In this document: one piece after another, positions 1 through 7,557 of the stretch
Layout of the letters: every line of letters begins with the position of its first letter
Position numbering within the stretch: the first letter of the stretch is position 1
Origin: Gammaproteobacteria bacterium
Lineage (GTDB): Bacteria; Pseudomonadota; Gammaproteobacteria; Steroidobacterales; GCA-2729495
Direction of reading: 5' to 3'
Assembly (NCBI GenBank): GCA_030429685.1
Contig: JAUIEY010000047.1
Coordinates: 1-11,517 of the forward strand
Length of the DNA stretch: 11,517 nucleotides
Position numbers and translations under genes: made by a program
Notes under the pieces: model-generated
The model's database searches: none
What the model saw: the letters and a program-made list of their open reading frames with translations, nothing else
What the model was told of the DNA's origin: nothing

Positions 1-1375
1 CCATACGCAGAGCGTTGCGCGCATAGTCGGAGAATGTCAGAAAGGTGCCGCCATATGGAATGAAGCCACCGTGCAGCGTCATACCGTTCAGCATCGCGGC
101 CATCGCAAATTCGCGCACGCCGAAGTAAATGTAGTTCCCAGCAGCCGACTCGGGCGTAACCGGTACCGACGTATCGTGCATCGTCAGGTTGGAACCGGTC
201 AGGTCAGCGGAACCGCCGGCCAGTTCCGGCAGCAGTGGCGCAAAGGCATTGAGTGCAACCTGCGAGTCCTTGCGGGTGGCAAGCGTCTTGTCATTCTGCG
301 CAATAGCGGCAATCGCAGCACTAGCATCGGCCTCCCAGTTGACCGGCAGCTCACCCGCCACCCTACGGCGCAGCTCCTCAGCCAGATCAGGGTGCGCGGC
401 TGCATAGGCCTCGAAGCGCGTCTGCCATTCCGACTCCAGCGCCGCGCCGCGTGCCCGACCGTCCCAGCCGGCCGCAATATCCGCAGGAATTTCAAACGGT
501 GCATAGGGCCAGTTGAGAAACTCCCGCGCGGCCGCAATTTCTTCTGCACCCAATGGTGCACCGTGGGTGGCCTCAGTCCCCTGTTTGTTCGGAGCCCCAA
601 AACCAATCACCGTCTTGCAGCAGATCAGCGTGGGCTGCGTGGTATTGGCAACCGCCTGATCCACGGCCGCCTTGATGGCGGCAGCATCATGGCCGTCAAC
701 ATCCCGCACCACCTGCCAGCCATAGGCCTCGAAACGGGCCGGTGTGTCATCCGCAAACCAGCCCTGCACCTCACCGTCAATGGAAATGCCATTGTCGTCG
801 TAAAAACAGATCAGCTTGCCGAGCCCCAGCGTACCCGCCAGCGAGCAGGCTTCGTGGGAGATACCCTCCATCAGGCAGCCGTCGCCGAGAAAGACCCAGG
901 TACGGTGATCCACCACGGCGAAATCCGGGCGGTTGAACTGCGCGGCCAGCATTTTTTCCGCCAGCGCCATACCCACGGCATTAGTGACACCCTGACCAAG
1001 CGGCCCGGTGGTGGTTTCAATGCCGATATCCGGCTCGTATTCCGGATGCCCGGCGGTCAGAGCGCCGAGCTGACGAAAATTTTTCAGTTCATCACGGCTC
1101 AGCGGATAACCGGTCAGATGCAGCAGGGAATACAGCAGCATGGAGCCGTGTCCGTTGGACAGCACGAAACGGTCACGATCAGCCCAGCGCGGGTTTTCCG
1201 GATTGTGTTTCAGATAGTCGTTCCATAACACCTCGGCAATATCGGCCATGCCCATCGGCGCACCCGGGTGCCCCGAATTGGCTGCCTGCACAGCATCCAT
1301 TGAAAGTGCGCGAATGGCGTTCGCCAGATCGCGGCGACCGGGCTGCGTGGCAGCCGACTCAGTGTTTGAAACCAT
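1..1375 (-). CDS. tkt: Transketolase, N-terminal part (C-terminus beyond window edge)
   Basis: Thiamine-diphosphate enzyme that moves two-carbon ketol units between sugar phosphates in the pentose phosphate pathway (and the Calvin cycle where present); cytosolic. Translation of the minus strand from the ATG at 1375-1373 gives about 458 residues of a family usually near 660. Visible motifs are [11 protein letters not shown] at residues 34-44, [10 protein letters not shown] at about 73-82, GPLGQG at about 124-129, and the ThDP/metal motif GDGCLMEG at about 164-171 followed by DDN. The middle pyrimidine-binding domain begins near residue 355 and reads into [14 protein letters not shown] before the window ends. 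The start was chosen because the next upstream region is AT-rich and non-coding and the N-terminal extension matches the family length. It is divergent from the methyltransferase-metK-ahcY group. No strong Shine-Dalgarno is visible. Confidence 0.97.
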   Translation of the reverse strand, partial: MVSNTESAATQPGRRDLANAIRALSMDAVQAANSGHPGAPMGMADIAEVLWNDYLKHNPENPRWADRDRFVLSNGHGSMLLYSLLHLTGYPLSRDELKNFRQLGALTAGHPEYEPDIGIETTTGPLGQGVTNAVGMALAEKMLAAQFNRPDFAVVDHRTWVFLGDGCLMEGISHEACSLAGTLGLGKLICFYDDNGISIDGEVQGWFADDTPARFEAYGWQVVRDVDGHDAAAIKAAVDQAVANTTQPTLICCKTVIGFGAPNKQGTEATHGAPLGAEEIAAAREFLNWPYAPFEIPADIAAGWDGRARGAALESEWQTRFEAYAAAHPDLAEELRRRVAGELPVNWEADASAAIAAIAQNDKTLATRKDSQVALNAFAPLLPELAGGSADLTGSNLTMHDTSVPVTPESAAGNYIYFGVREFAMAAMLNGMTLHGGFIPYGGTFLTFSDYARNALRM

Positions 1376-1392
1376 GTTATTAATACTTATTG

Positions 1393-1398
1393 TTTATA
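1393..1398 (-). promoter_or_regulatory. Possible -10 element for tkt
   Basis: On the minus strand TATAAA lies in the only AT-rich block (about 1376-1400) of the tkt/methyltransferase spacer. It would start transcription about 11 nt before the tkt ATG. No good -35 hexamer is seen at 16-18 bp, so this is a weak call from one box plus position. Confidence 0.3.
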
Positions 1399-1463
1399 AG
1401 GTCGCTGACCGAGTGCTTTTCCGGCAGCCGGCAGGGCAGCGCATTTTCGCCCAAGCGCCCCGT

Positions 1464-1482
1464 GGTCGCAAATGCCGCGACC
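1464..1482 (+). other. Small inverted repeat in the methyltransferase leader
   Basis: GGTCGC (1464-1469) and GCGACC (1477-1482) are perfect complements around a 7-nt loop. The structure ends 8 nt before the AGGA ribosome binding site of the methyltransferase. It is followed by TTAAAAAAA, not a T-run, so it is not a rho-independent terminator on the plus strand. It could affect translation initiation, but a 6-bp stem may also be chance. A related GGTC-gct-GACC mini-hairpin sits at 1400-1410. Confidence 0.35.
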
Positions 1483-1490
1483 TTAAAAAA

Positions 1491-1494
1491 AGGA
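1491..1494 (+). promoter_or_regulatory. Ribosome binding site that fixes the methyltransferase start
   Basis: AGGA follows an A-run and lies 6 nt before the ATG at 1501. The reading frame is open further upstream to 1390, but that extra segment has no family-like sequence and no Shine-Dalgarno. The start at 1501 is therefore preferred. Confidence 0.7.
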
Positions 1495-1500
1495 ACCAGA

Positions 1501-2247
1501 ATGGCGAATAACGATAATTTGTTGCCCGAATCTCCGGTGCAGGGACTGATTCCCACCCTCAACAAGACCGGCTGGATGACCGAAGGGCTGGATGACTATT
1601 CGGCCGAATTCGCGGCCTATGCGGGAGCCGCCGGGCATTCAGGCGAAGAATCACTGGACATCGGCTGCGCCTATGGGGTGGCGACACTGGCGGCGCTTGA
1701 GGCAGGTGCCCGCATAGTCGCCTGCGATATTGAACCGCGGCACCTGGAAATTCTCGCCCAACGCGTGCCTGCCGAAGCGCAGCCGCGGTTTCGCAGTCGT
1801 CCGGGTGCATTGCCCGACATCGACTTCCCTGCCGCAGGGTTTCGCGCAATTCTCGCCGCCCGGGTACTGCATTTTCTCGACGGCCCCCAGATTGAGACCA
1901 CGGTGCGCAAGATGTATACGTGGCTCAAGCCCGGCGGCCGGCTCTATCTGGTAGCGGACACGCCCTACACCGGGCCGTGGTACGTCCATGCCGAGCGCTA
2001 CGAAACCCGCAAGGCAGCCGGCGAGCCCTGGCCGGGACTGGTGGATGACTATATTGGCCTGCTGCCCGCAGGGGTCGACCCGGAAGGCCACCCGCAATTC
2101 ATCAATCCGCTGGACCCGGATATTATGACCAGAGTGTGCACTGCCGCAGGTTTCGAAATCAGCAAAGCCGCGTTCCTGTCCAGTTCCACACCGCGGGCGC
2201 GGGGCAACGAGCACGCCGGCATCGTTGCGGTTAAACCGGCAGCCTGA
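1501..2247 (+). CDS. Class I SAM-dependent methyltransferase, substrate unknown
   Basis: A 248-residue Rossmann-fold methyltransferase. Motif I is LDIGCAYGVAT at residues 52-62. The acidic residue at the end of strand beta-2, which usually holds the SAM ribose, is D76 in CDIEP. LAARVLHFL (118-126) matches the motif IV/V region, and LKPGGRLYLVADT (142-154) is the typical post-III segment of Methyltransf_11/25-type enzymes. A 60-residue insert after 155, rich in aromatic and acidic residues, probably shapes the acceptor pocket. I cannot assign the acceptor. No signal peptide or membrane segment is seen. The gene sits 69 bp upstream of metK on the same strand, next to the enzymes that make its cofactor and remove its product. 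This suggests, but does not prove, a link to the methyl cycle. The start is supported by a good Shine-Dalgarno. Confidence 0.85.
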   Translation: MANNDNLLPESPVQGLIPTLNKTGWMTEGLDDYSAEFAAYAGAAGHSGEESLDIGCAYGVATLAALEAGARIVACDIEPRHLEILAQRVPAEAQPRFRSRPGALPDIDFPAAGFRAILAARVLHFLDGPQIETTVRKMYTWLKPGGRLYLVADTPYTGPWYVHAERYETRKAAGEPWPGLVDDYIGLLPAGVDPEGHPQFINPLDPDIMTRVCTAAGFEISKAAFLSSSTPRARGNEHAGIVAVKPAA

Positions 2248-2259
2248 GCCGGACACGGG

Positions 2260-2265
2260 TATAAT
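2260..2265 (+). promoter_or_regulatory. Probable -10 box of metK
   Basis: A perfect TATAAT lies 13 bp after the methyltransferase stop codon. It predicts a transcript start near 2272 and a leader of about 45 nt before the metK ATG. The -35 region (about 2237-2242) is poor, so the promoter may need an activator or depend on the -10. The leader is too short and shows no obvious paired structure for a known SAM riboswitch. Confidence 0.5.
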
Positions 2266-2316
2266 CCGCCGCCCTCTAAACAATTTTCACTGCTTGCAGA
2301 TTTTCGAGTTTCAACC

Positions 2317-3477
2317 ATGACAAACAGATACCAGTTTACTTCCGAGTCGGTTTCCGAGGGCCATCCGGACAAAATGTCGGACCAGATTTCCGATGCCATT
2401 CTGGATGAGTACCTGAAGCAGGACCCGAATTCGCGCGTGGCGGTCGAGACCATGGTTAAGACCGGTTTCGTCATGGTAGCCGGCGAAGTAACCGCCGATG
2501 CAGTCATCAACGCGGAAAAAACCATTCGTGATGTGGTGCTCGATATCGGCTACAACAGTTCCGACATGGGCTTTGATGGCGCATCGTGTGCCGTACTTAA
2601 CGCCATCGGCGCGCAATCGCCGGATATCGCCATGGGCGTGGATCGCGACGACCCGCGTGCGCAGGGTGCCGGCGATCAGGGCCTGATGTTCGGCTATGCC
2701 ACCAACGAAACCGACGTGCTTATGCCGGCTGCCATTCAGTTATCGCACCGCCTGGTCGAAAAACAGGCGCAGGTGCGCAAGGCCGGTGAGCTGGCATTCC
2801 TCCGCCCCGATGCCAAGAGCCAGGTCACACTGGTCTACGACAACCACAAGCCGGTTGCCATTGATGCAGTGGTGCTTTCAACCCAACACGACCCGGATGT
2901 CAGCCTGAAAGATCTTCAGGAAGCGGTAATGGAATGCATCATCAAACCGATTCTGCCGGCGGGCTGGCTGACCGGCGACACGCAGTACCACATCAATCCT
3001 ACCGGCAACTTTGTGATAGGCGGCCCGGTGGGCGACTGTGGGCTGACCGGCCGCAAGATCATAGTGGACACCTATGGCGGTATGGCTCGTCACGGCGGTG
3101 GCGCTTTTTCCGGCAAGGACCCGTCCAAGGTGGATCGGTCAGCTGCTTACGCCGCTCGCTATGTAGCCAAGAATATTGTCGCTGCCGGGCTGGCGGAACG
3201 TTGCGAAGTTCAGGTGAGTTACGCCATCGGCGTGGCGGAGCCAACTTCCATTACCGTGGAGACCTTTGGCACCGGCACCGTATCGCAGGAGCAACTAACA
3301 GCGCTGGTGCGTCAGCACTTCGACCTGACGCCATACGGCATCCGCGAAATGCTGGACCTGATCAAGCCGCAATACCGGGCCACAGCCGCGTATGGGCACT
3401 TTGGTCGCGAAAACGAAGGTTTCGGGTGGGAGCAGACTGACAAAGCCGAACAACTCAAAGTCGACGCCGCCGCCTGA
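2317..3477 (+). CDS. metK: S-adenosylmethionine synthetase
   Basis: Makes S-adenosylmethionine from methionine and ATP, releasing phosphate and pyrophosphate; cytosolic, normally tetrameric. The protein is 386 residues, close to the usual bacterial length of about 384. Visible signatures are the ATP-binding SEGHPDK at residues 13-19, the family signature GAGDQG at 117-122, [11 protein letters not shown] at 220-230 and the P-loop-like GGGAFSGKD at 260-268. The ATG at 2317 gives the canonical N-terminus ([12 protein letters not shown]); the Shine-Dalgarno is weak. ahcY follows after 21 bp, so the two are almost certainly cotranscribed, and a TATAAT upstream offers a promoter. The pyrophosphate by-product is a point of contact with the PPi-type phosphofructokinase at the far end of the window, although that connection is inference. 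Confidence 0.98.
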   Translation: MTNRYQFTSESVSEGHPDKMSDQISDAILDEYLKQDPNSRVAVETMVKTGFVMVAGEVTADAVINAEKTIRDVVLDIGYNSSDMGFDGASCAVLNAIGAQSPDIAMGVDRDDPRAQGAGDQGLMFGYATNETDVLMPAAIQLSHRLVEKQAQVRKAGELAFLRPDAKSQVTLVYDNHKPVAIDAVVLSTQHDPDVSLKDLQEAVMECIIKPILPAGWLTGDTQYHINPTGNFVIGGPVGDCGLTGRKIIVDTYGGMARHGGGAFSGKDPSKVDRSAAYAARYVAKNIVAAGLAERCEVQVSYAIGVAEPTSITVETFGTGTVSQEQLTALVRQHFDLTPYGIREMLDLIKPQYRATAAYGHFGRENEGFGWEQTDKAEQLKVDAAA

Positions 3478-3498
3478 TTTAACGGAGCAAATATATAA

Positions 3499-4917
3499 AT
3501 GAACACAGAAGCAGCCGTCGCCCTCAAAGACGATTTTCATGTAGCGGATATTTCACTGGCCGACTGGGGCCGGCGTGAAATCGCGATTGCCGAAACCGAA
3601 ATGCCGGGTCTGATGCAGATTCGCGACGAGTACAAAGGTCGGAAGCCATTGCAGGGCGCACGCATCATGGGCTCACTGCACATGACCATTCAGACAGCGG
3701 TGCTGATCGAGACGCTGGTGGAACTGGGCGCTGAGGTGCGCTGGGTCTCCTGCAACATCTTTTCCACCCAGGATCATGCGGCGGCAGCGATTGCCGCAGC
3801 GGGTGTCCCGGTATTTGCCTATAAGGGCGAGACGCTGGACGAATACTGGGAATTCACCCATCGCGCCATGGAATGGGCCGACGGCGGCGAACCGAACCGC
3901 ATTCTCGATGATGGCGGCGATGCCACGCTGCTGCTGATTCTGGGCGCCAAGGCCGAGCAAGATCCGAGCATCCTCGACAAACCCGGCAGTGAAGAGGAAG
4001 TCGCGCTGTTCAAATCGATTAAACAACGGCTGGAGAACGAGCCCGGCTGGTATACCAGGCGTCGCGACGCAATCGGTGGCGTCACCGAGGAAACCACCAC
4101 CGGCGTGCAGCGCCTGTACACCATGCAGCAGAAAGGCGAACTGCCCTTCCCTGCTATCAACGTTAACGACTCGGTTACCAAGTCAAAGTTTGACAACCTG
4201 TACGGTTGCCGCGAATCGCTGGTGGACGGCATCAAACGCGCCACCGATGTGATGATCGCCGGCAAAATCGCCGTTGTCTGCGGCTACGGCGATGTCGGCA
4301 AAGGCTGCGCGCAGTCACTGAAAGGACTGGGTGCCACCGTCTGGATCACCGAAATCGATCCAATCTGCGCGCTGCAGGCAGCTATGGAAGGCTTTCGCAT
4401 CGTCACCATGGAAGAGGCCGCGCCGCAGGGAAACATATTTGTTACCACCACCGGCAACTTCAACGTGATTACCCATGACCATATGGCTGCGATGAAAGAT
4501 CAGGCCATTGTCTGCAACATCGGCCACTTCGACAACGAAATACAGGTTGCCGAACTGCAGCAATACGAATGGGAAAACATCAAGCCGCAGGTCGATCATG
4601 TGATCTTTCCGGATGGCAAGCGCATTATTTTGCTTGCCGAAGGACGCCTGGTGAACCTGGGCTGCGCCACCGGACATCCGAGCTTCGTGATGTCAAACTC
4701 ATTCACCAACCAGGTAATGGCGCAGATCGAGCTGTGGCAAAAGCCGGACGACTACGGCCACGAAGTTTACGTGCTGCCCAAACACCTCGATGAAAAAGTC
4801 GCGCGTCTCCACCTCAAGCAGCTTGGTGTCAATCTGACCACGCTGACCCAGGAGCAGGCTGACTACATCGGCGTCAAAGTCGAAGGCCCCTACAAACCCG
4901 ACCACTACAGGTACTAG
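3499..4917 (+). CDS. ahcY: S-adenosylhomocysteine hydrolase (adenosylhomocysteinase)
   Basis: Splits S-adenosylhomocysteine, the inhibitory product of methyl transfer, into adenosine and homocysteine, using tightly bound NAD+; cytosolic, usually tetrameric. The protein has 472 residues. [15 protein letters not shown] (84-98) is the first family signature. GYGDVGKG (262-269) is the NAD-binding glycine loop and the second signature. The C-terminal KPDHYRY, which reaches into the neighbouring subunit's cofactor site, is intact. A roughly 40-residue insert around 150-190 marks the long bacterial form. GGAG at 3484-3487 lies 11 nt before the ATG. The gene follows metK by 21 bp. A route through SAH hydrolase, not the Pfs/LuxS route of enterics, is therefore implied. 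No methionine synthase or metF follows within the window. Confidence 0.98.
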   Translation: MNTEAAVALKDDFHVADISLADWGRREIAIAETEMPGLMQIRDEYKGRKPLQGARIMGSLHMTIQTAVLIETLVELGAEVRWVSCNIFSTQDHAAAAIAAAGVPVFAYKGETLDEYWEFTHRAMEWADGGEPNRILDDGGDATLLLILGAKAEQDPSILDKPGSEEEVALFKSIKQRLENEPGWYTRRRDAIGGVTEETTTGVQRLYTMQQKGELPFPAINVNDSVTKSKFDNLYGCRESLVDGIKRATDVMIAGKIAVVCGYGDVGKGCAQSLKGLGATVWITEIDPICALQAAMEGFRIVTMEEAAPQGNIFVTTTGNFNVITHDHMAAMKDQAIVCNIGHFDNEIQVAELQQYEWENIKPQVDHVIFPDGKRIILLAEGRLVNLGCATGHPSFVMSNSFTNQVMAQIELWQKPDDYGHEVYVLPKHLDEKVARLHLKQLGVNLTTLTQEQADYIGVKVEGPYKPDHYRY

Positions 4918-4950
4918 CGTATTCGCGAGTGGTCAGGCGGGGGATAGGTG

Positions 4951-4985
4951 TCGCGGCTCATTGGAGCGCAGCGACTGAGCCGCGA
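4951..4985 (+). repeat. Perfect 10-bp inverted repeat after ahcY
   Basis: TCGCGGCTCA (4951-4960) pairs exactly with TGAGCCGCGA (4976-4985) around a 15-nt loop, beginning 33 bp after the ahcY stop. The stem is GC-rich and should be stable in RNA. No T-run follows the right arm, so it lacks the tail of an intrinsic terminator. It may protect the 3' end of the metK-ahcY message or be part of a dispersed palindromic repeat family. Confidence 0.7.
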
Positions 4986-5009
4986 GGCCTATGCGCCGAC
5001 TGAGCCGCG
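4972..5009 (+). repeat. Tandem 13-bp direct repeat, 25-bp period
   Basis: CGACTGAGCCGCG occurs at 4972-4984 and again at 4997-5009. The first copy contains most of the right arm of the hairpin at 4951-4985, so the second copy could compete for the same left arm and give an alternative fold. Confidence 0.75.
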
Positions 5010-5047
5010 CGCGACTAACGCATTACTGTGACTTGTGCCACGTGGCC

Positions 5048-5090
5048 AAGCGGCTCGTTGGGCTATATTGTCGCGATGACCGAGCCGCTT
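5048..5090 (+). repeat. Perfect 10-bp inverted repeat enclosing the cpdA start codon
   Basis: AAGCGGCTCG (5048-5057) pairs exactly with CGAGCCGCTT (5081-5090). The 23-nt loop contains the ATG of cpdA (5076-5078) and the candidate -10 box TATATT. The right arm encodes cpdA residues 2-5. The arms share the GAGCCGC core with the repeats at 4951-5009. Confidence 0.65.
5064..5069 (+). promoter_or_regulatory. Candidate -10 box of cpdA, close to the start codon
   Basis: TATATT ends 6 nt before the cpdA ATG, so transcription from it would start at or next to the A of the ATG and give a leaderless message. No convincing -35 is found at 16-18 bp. No Shine-Dalgarno precedes the ATG, which is consistent with a leaderless start but is not proof. 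Confidence 0.35.
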
Positions 5091-5831
5091 CACATCCTGC
5101 ACGTCACCGACCCGCACCTGCACGCGCATCGGGACGCAATGATGCGCGGCCTCAATACCTTCGAATCCTTTGTCGCGGTAATCGACCATGTCGCGGCAGG
5201 ACAACGCAAACCCGATGCGGTGCTCGCCACCGGCGACCTGGTGCAGGACGAGACCCGGCAGGGCTACGAGCGCTTCCGCCAGGTAGTCAGCAAACTCGAT
5301 GTGCCGGTACATTGCGTTCCGGGCAATCACGATTCACCGCGCATCATGGCCGAAGTGCTTGGCAAGCCGCCGTTCCATTTTTGCGGTTCGCACAGTTATG
5401 GCAACTGGCGGTTGCTGATGCTGAATTCGACCGTACGCTGGGATGACGGCGGCCGGCTGGAACCGAGTCAGCTGAAAATTCTCGAAACCGCGCTGCACAA
5501 GCATCCGCATGAGCATGTGCTTATCGCCCTGCACCACCATCCGTTGCCGACCGGCAGCCACTGGCTGGACGGGCTGGGTTTGCGCAACAGCGACGAATTT
5601 CTGCGCATCATTGACGGCTGTACCAACGTGCGCGCCGTGGCCTGGGGCCATGTGCATCAGGCAGCCGAAACCATGCGCAACAATGTGCTGATGTTCAGCA
5701 CGCCCTCGACCGGCTCGCAGTTTCTTCCCGACAGCGACGTGTTTATGATGGACTCCCGCCCGCCGGGATACCGGTGGATTGAATTGCAACCGGACGGCTC
5801 TCTGGAAACCGAAGTGGTATGGCTATCCTGA
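5076..5831 (+). CDS. cpdA: CpdA-family metallophosphoesterase (3',5'-cAMP phosphodiesterase)
   Basis: A 251-residue calcineurin-like phosphoesterase, the class III cyclic nucleotide phosphodiesterase family that hydrolyses cAMP to AMP in the cytosol. All five metal-binding motifs are present: D12 and H14 (TDPHL), D54 (ATGDL), N84-H85 (PGNHD), H153 (HHHPLP) and H192/H194 (GHVH). The HHHPLPTGSHWLD stretch (153-165) and the TPSTGSQF stretch (209-216) closely resemble E. coli CpdA from memory. The ATG at 5076 is preferred over the GTG at 5028, because the extra 16 residues have no family character and CpdA proteins begin shortly before the LHVTDPHL strand. The next gene overlaps its 3' end by 13 bp, so the two are probably cotranscribed. 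Substrate specificity within the family is not proven by sequence. Confidence 0.9.
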   Translation: MTEPLHILHVTDPHLHAHRDAMMRGLNTFESFVAVIDHVAAGQRKPDAVLATGDLVQDETRQGYERFRQVVSKLDVPVHCVPGNHDSPRIMAEVLGKPPFHFCGSHSYGNWRLLMLNSTVRWDDGGRLEPSQLKILETALHKHPHEHVLIALHHHPLPTGSHWLDGLGLRNSDEFLRIIDGCTNVRAVAWGHVHQAAETMRNNVLMFSTPSTGSQFLPDSDVFMMDSRPPGYRWIELQPDGSLETEVVWLS

Positions 5832-6718
5832 CAGGCAGGCTCGGGCTGCGGCCGGTCTGCGCCCTGCTCGGCATTTTTCTCACCCTCACAGTCTGGGCCA
5901 GGCCGCTGCCGCTGTGGGAAATTGCCGATGACGACAGTCGCGTGCTGCTGATGGGTTCGGTGCATCTGCTGCGTGCCTCGGACTATCCGCTGCGCGATGG
6001 CCTGAATCAGGCCTACGAACTTGCCGACACGCTGACCATGGAAATCGACATGAGCAAGGTCAGCGCCGCAAGCTCGCAGGATGCCATCGCAAATATCAGC
6101 ATTGACCCGCAGGGCAGAAAGCTGCGTGACCTGGTAGGCAGTGACGCCTATGAACAGGCCAATGGCATGGCAGAAAAGCTCGGCATCCCGCTGATGATGT
6201 TCGATCAGTTTGAACCCTGGTTCGCGGCACTATCGGTTACCCAGTTGCGTATGGTGCAACTGGGCTTTGACCCGGCATGGGGCGTTGAGGCTGTTTTCAC
6301 GCGCAAGGCTGTCGCGGAGCAGAAACCGATGGCCGGCCTGGAAACGCTGGTCGAGCAGCTTGGTTTTATGGATCGGCTGGATCCGCAGACACAGAAAGTT
6401 TTTTTACTGCAGAGCCTGGAAGACGCGGCCACGGTTGAGGATGAAGTTGAAACCGTGGTGCAGGCCTGGGCAAACGGCGATGTAGAACAATTGGAAAACT
6501 CTTTGCTGGAGGGCCTGACGGATGCGCCGCTGCTCTATCAGGCCCTGCTGGTGGAGCGCAACAAAAACTGGGTCGCGCCGATTCAGCAGCTACTGGAACG
6601 GCCCGGCACGCACCTGGTTGTTGTCGGTGCCATGCATCTGGTCGGCGACAACAGCGTGCTGGCAATGCTGCAACAGTCCGGCATCGAATCGCGGCAACTG
6701 GCTGACGCCGACTTCTAG
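5819..6718 (+). CDS. TraB/GumN-family protein with signal peptide
   Basis: A 299-residue member of the TraB/PrgY/GumN family (E. coli YbaP is a relative), thought to be metal-dependent peptidases related to Tiki; the substrate here is unknown. Residues 1-27 look like a Sec signal peptide: basic start, hydrophobic [10 protein letters not shown], then small residues in VWARP. The family's paired motifs are visible as GSVH (46-49) near the N-terminus and GAMH (270-273) near the C-terminus, with a conserved glutamate at E75 (MEID), LETLVEQL (174-181) and ERNKNW (246-251). A periplasmic or membrane-anchored location is likely. The ATG lies inside cpdA, which gives a 13-bp overlap and suggests translational coupling. 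Its stop overlaps the stop of the convergent rubredoxin gene. Confidence 0.88.
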   Translation: MAILTGRLGLRPVCALLGIFLTLTVWARPLPLWEIADDDSRVLLMGSVHLLRASDYPLRDGLNQAYELADTLTMEIDMSKVSAASSQDAIANISIDPQGRKLRDLVGSDAYEQANGMAEKLGIPLMMFDQFEPWFAALSVTQLRMVQLGFDPAWGVEAVFTRKAVAEQKPMAGLETLVEQLGFMDRLDPQTQKVFLLQSLEDAATVEDEVETVVQAWANGDVEQLENSLLEGLTDAPLLYQALLVERNKNWVAPIQQLLERPGTHLVVVGAMHLVGDNSVLAMLQQSGIESRQLADADF

Positions 6719-6879
6719 ACCTCTACCATCTCGAAATCTTCCTTGCCGGCCCCGCAATCCGGACAACGCCATGACAGCGGCACGTCTTCCCAGGGTGTGC
6801 CCGGCGCGATACCGCTGTCCGGATCCCCTTTTGCTTCGTCGTATATGTAGCCACATATCAGGCACATCCATGTTTTCAT
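6715..6879 (-). CDS. Rubredoxin (54 residues)
   Basis: A small one-iron electron carrier protein in the cytosol. The minus-strand reading frame from the ATG at 6879 encodes 54 residues with the two rubredoxin knuckles: C6-L-I-C9-G-Y and C39-P-D-C42-G. These hold Fe in a four-cysteine site. The aromatic and acidic segment between them ([12 protein letters not shown], then TPWEDVP and W37) is typical, and the length matches the usual 52-55. It lies 18 bp downstream of the LON-domain gene and is probably the last gene of the mpl group. Its redox partner is not in the window. Its stop codon shares a CTAG with the stop of the TraB/GumN gene on the other strand. The short length makes it easy to miss in ORF calling. 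Confidence 0.95.
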   Translation of the reverse strand: MKTWMCLICGYIYDEAKGDPDSGIAPGTPWEDVPLSWRCPDCGAGKEDFEMVEV

Positions 6880-6897
6880 CGTGTCGCGCAAGCCCCA

Positions 6898-7491
6898 CTA
6901 TTGTGTCTTGATTTCCCTGACCTGCCGCAGCAAAGGCCGCAGCGCATGCAGCCGCTGCACCGGATCGGTCATTTCCAGCAGCCGCTGCCGTTCCGGCATT
7001 TCCACCGGCAGGATTTCCGCAAAGCGAAAGCCCAGCCAGCTGGCATCATCGTAGCGCCGCTCCGCCAGCTCATAGAGCTTACCGAGATCGTCGAGCACTG
7101 CCTGCAACAGGCTGGACCAGCCGGCAAATTCCTCCGGCACCGGCACCACAGGTTCAGGCGGCAACAATTCTATTTCACCCAGATTAAGGCCATCGTCCTG
7201 CCGGCTGGCAGACAACAGGCGGAAACGATCTGTGCCCAGTGCGGTAACGCCCAGCAATCCGTCAGTGCCCTGATACCAGTCAGCAATAGTTGCCAGTGTA
7301 CCGATAGCCGCGGTGCCGGCCATCCCCTTGCCACCGACCTCCGGCCCGGATACCAGTAACAGCACGCCGAAAGGCGTATTGTTTTTCATGCAATTGCTGA
7401 CCATGTCGAGATAGCGCGCTTCGAATATGCGCAGGGGCAACGGCCCGCCCGGAAACAAGACGGTACTCAAGGGAAACAGCGGCACGTTCAT
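6898..7491 (-). CDS. LON N-terminal (substrate-binding) domain protein, stand-alone
   Basis: A 197-residue protein consisting of the LON substrate-binding domain (PF02190 type) without the AAA+ ATPase or peptidase domains. MNVPLFPLSTVLFPGG followed by PLRIFEARY (residues 1-27) is the hallmark opening of this domain. IGTLATIADW (63-72) and GTDRFRLL (86-93) fit its beta-barrel. The helical second half (about 125-197) includes LPVEMPERQRLLEMTDP, also typical. Known relatives are uncharacterised or act in cereblon-like proteins; its role here is unknown. The ATG at 7491 is preferred over a TTG three codons upstream because the family begins right before the PLFPL motif. It lies 66 bp after mpl and 18 bp before the rubredoxin gene, all on the minus strand. 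Confidence 0.9.
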   Translation of the reverse strand: MNVPLFPLSTVLFPGGPLPLRIFEARYLDMVSNCMKNNTPFGVLLLVSGPEVGGKGMAGTAAIGTLATIADWYQGTDGLLGVTALGTDRFRLLSASRQDDGLNLGEIELLPPEPVVPVPEEFAGWSSLLQAVLDDLGKLYELAERRYDDASWLGFRFAEILPVEMPERQRLLEMTDPVQRLHALRPLLRQVREIKTQ

Positions 7492-7557
7492 CGTGGTCAA
7501 AACCGCAACACCCGCTTTAACGGCCCGACCCCATCATGCGCGCCACCGCAACACCGG

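Noticed and set aside
71..1228. Long plus-strand open frame of 385 codons over the first kilobase
   Set aside because: It is the antisense shadow of transketolase, whose minus-strand frame carries all family motifs. The plus-strand product is arginine-rich and matches nothing I recognise.
1390..1500. N-terminal extension of the methyltransferase by 37 residues
   Set aside because: No Shine-Dalgarno, no family-like sequence, and a good AGGA precedes the ATG at 1501.
2248..2316. SAM riboswitch ahead of metK
   Set aside because: The 69-bp spacer has only a TATAAT and a leader of about 45 nt with no convincing paired aptamer.
4951..4990. Intrinsic terminator of ahcY
   Set aside because: The stem is strong, but the right arm is followed by GGCCTATGCG with no T-run.
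4951..5010. SAH riboswitch, suggested by GGAGCGC and GAGCCGC near ahcY
   Set aside because: It lies after ahcY, not before it, and I cannot build the conserved SAH aptamer core with its pseudoknot. A scan with the Rfam SAH riboswitch model would settle it; no hit is expected.
5028..5075. Upstream GTG start for cpdA
   Set aside because: It adds 16 residues without family similarity, has no ribosome binding site, and would place the start in the repeat region.
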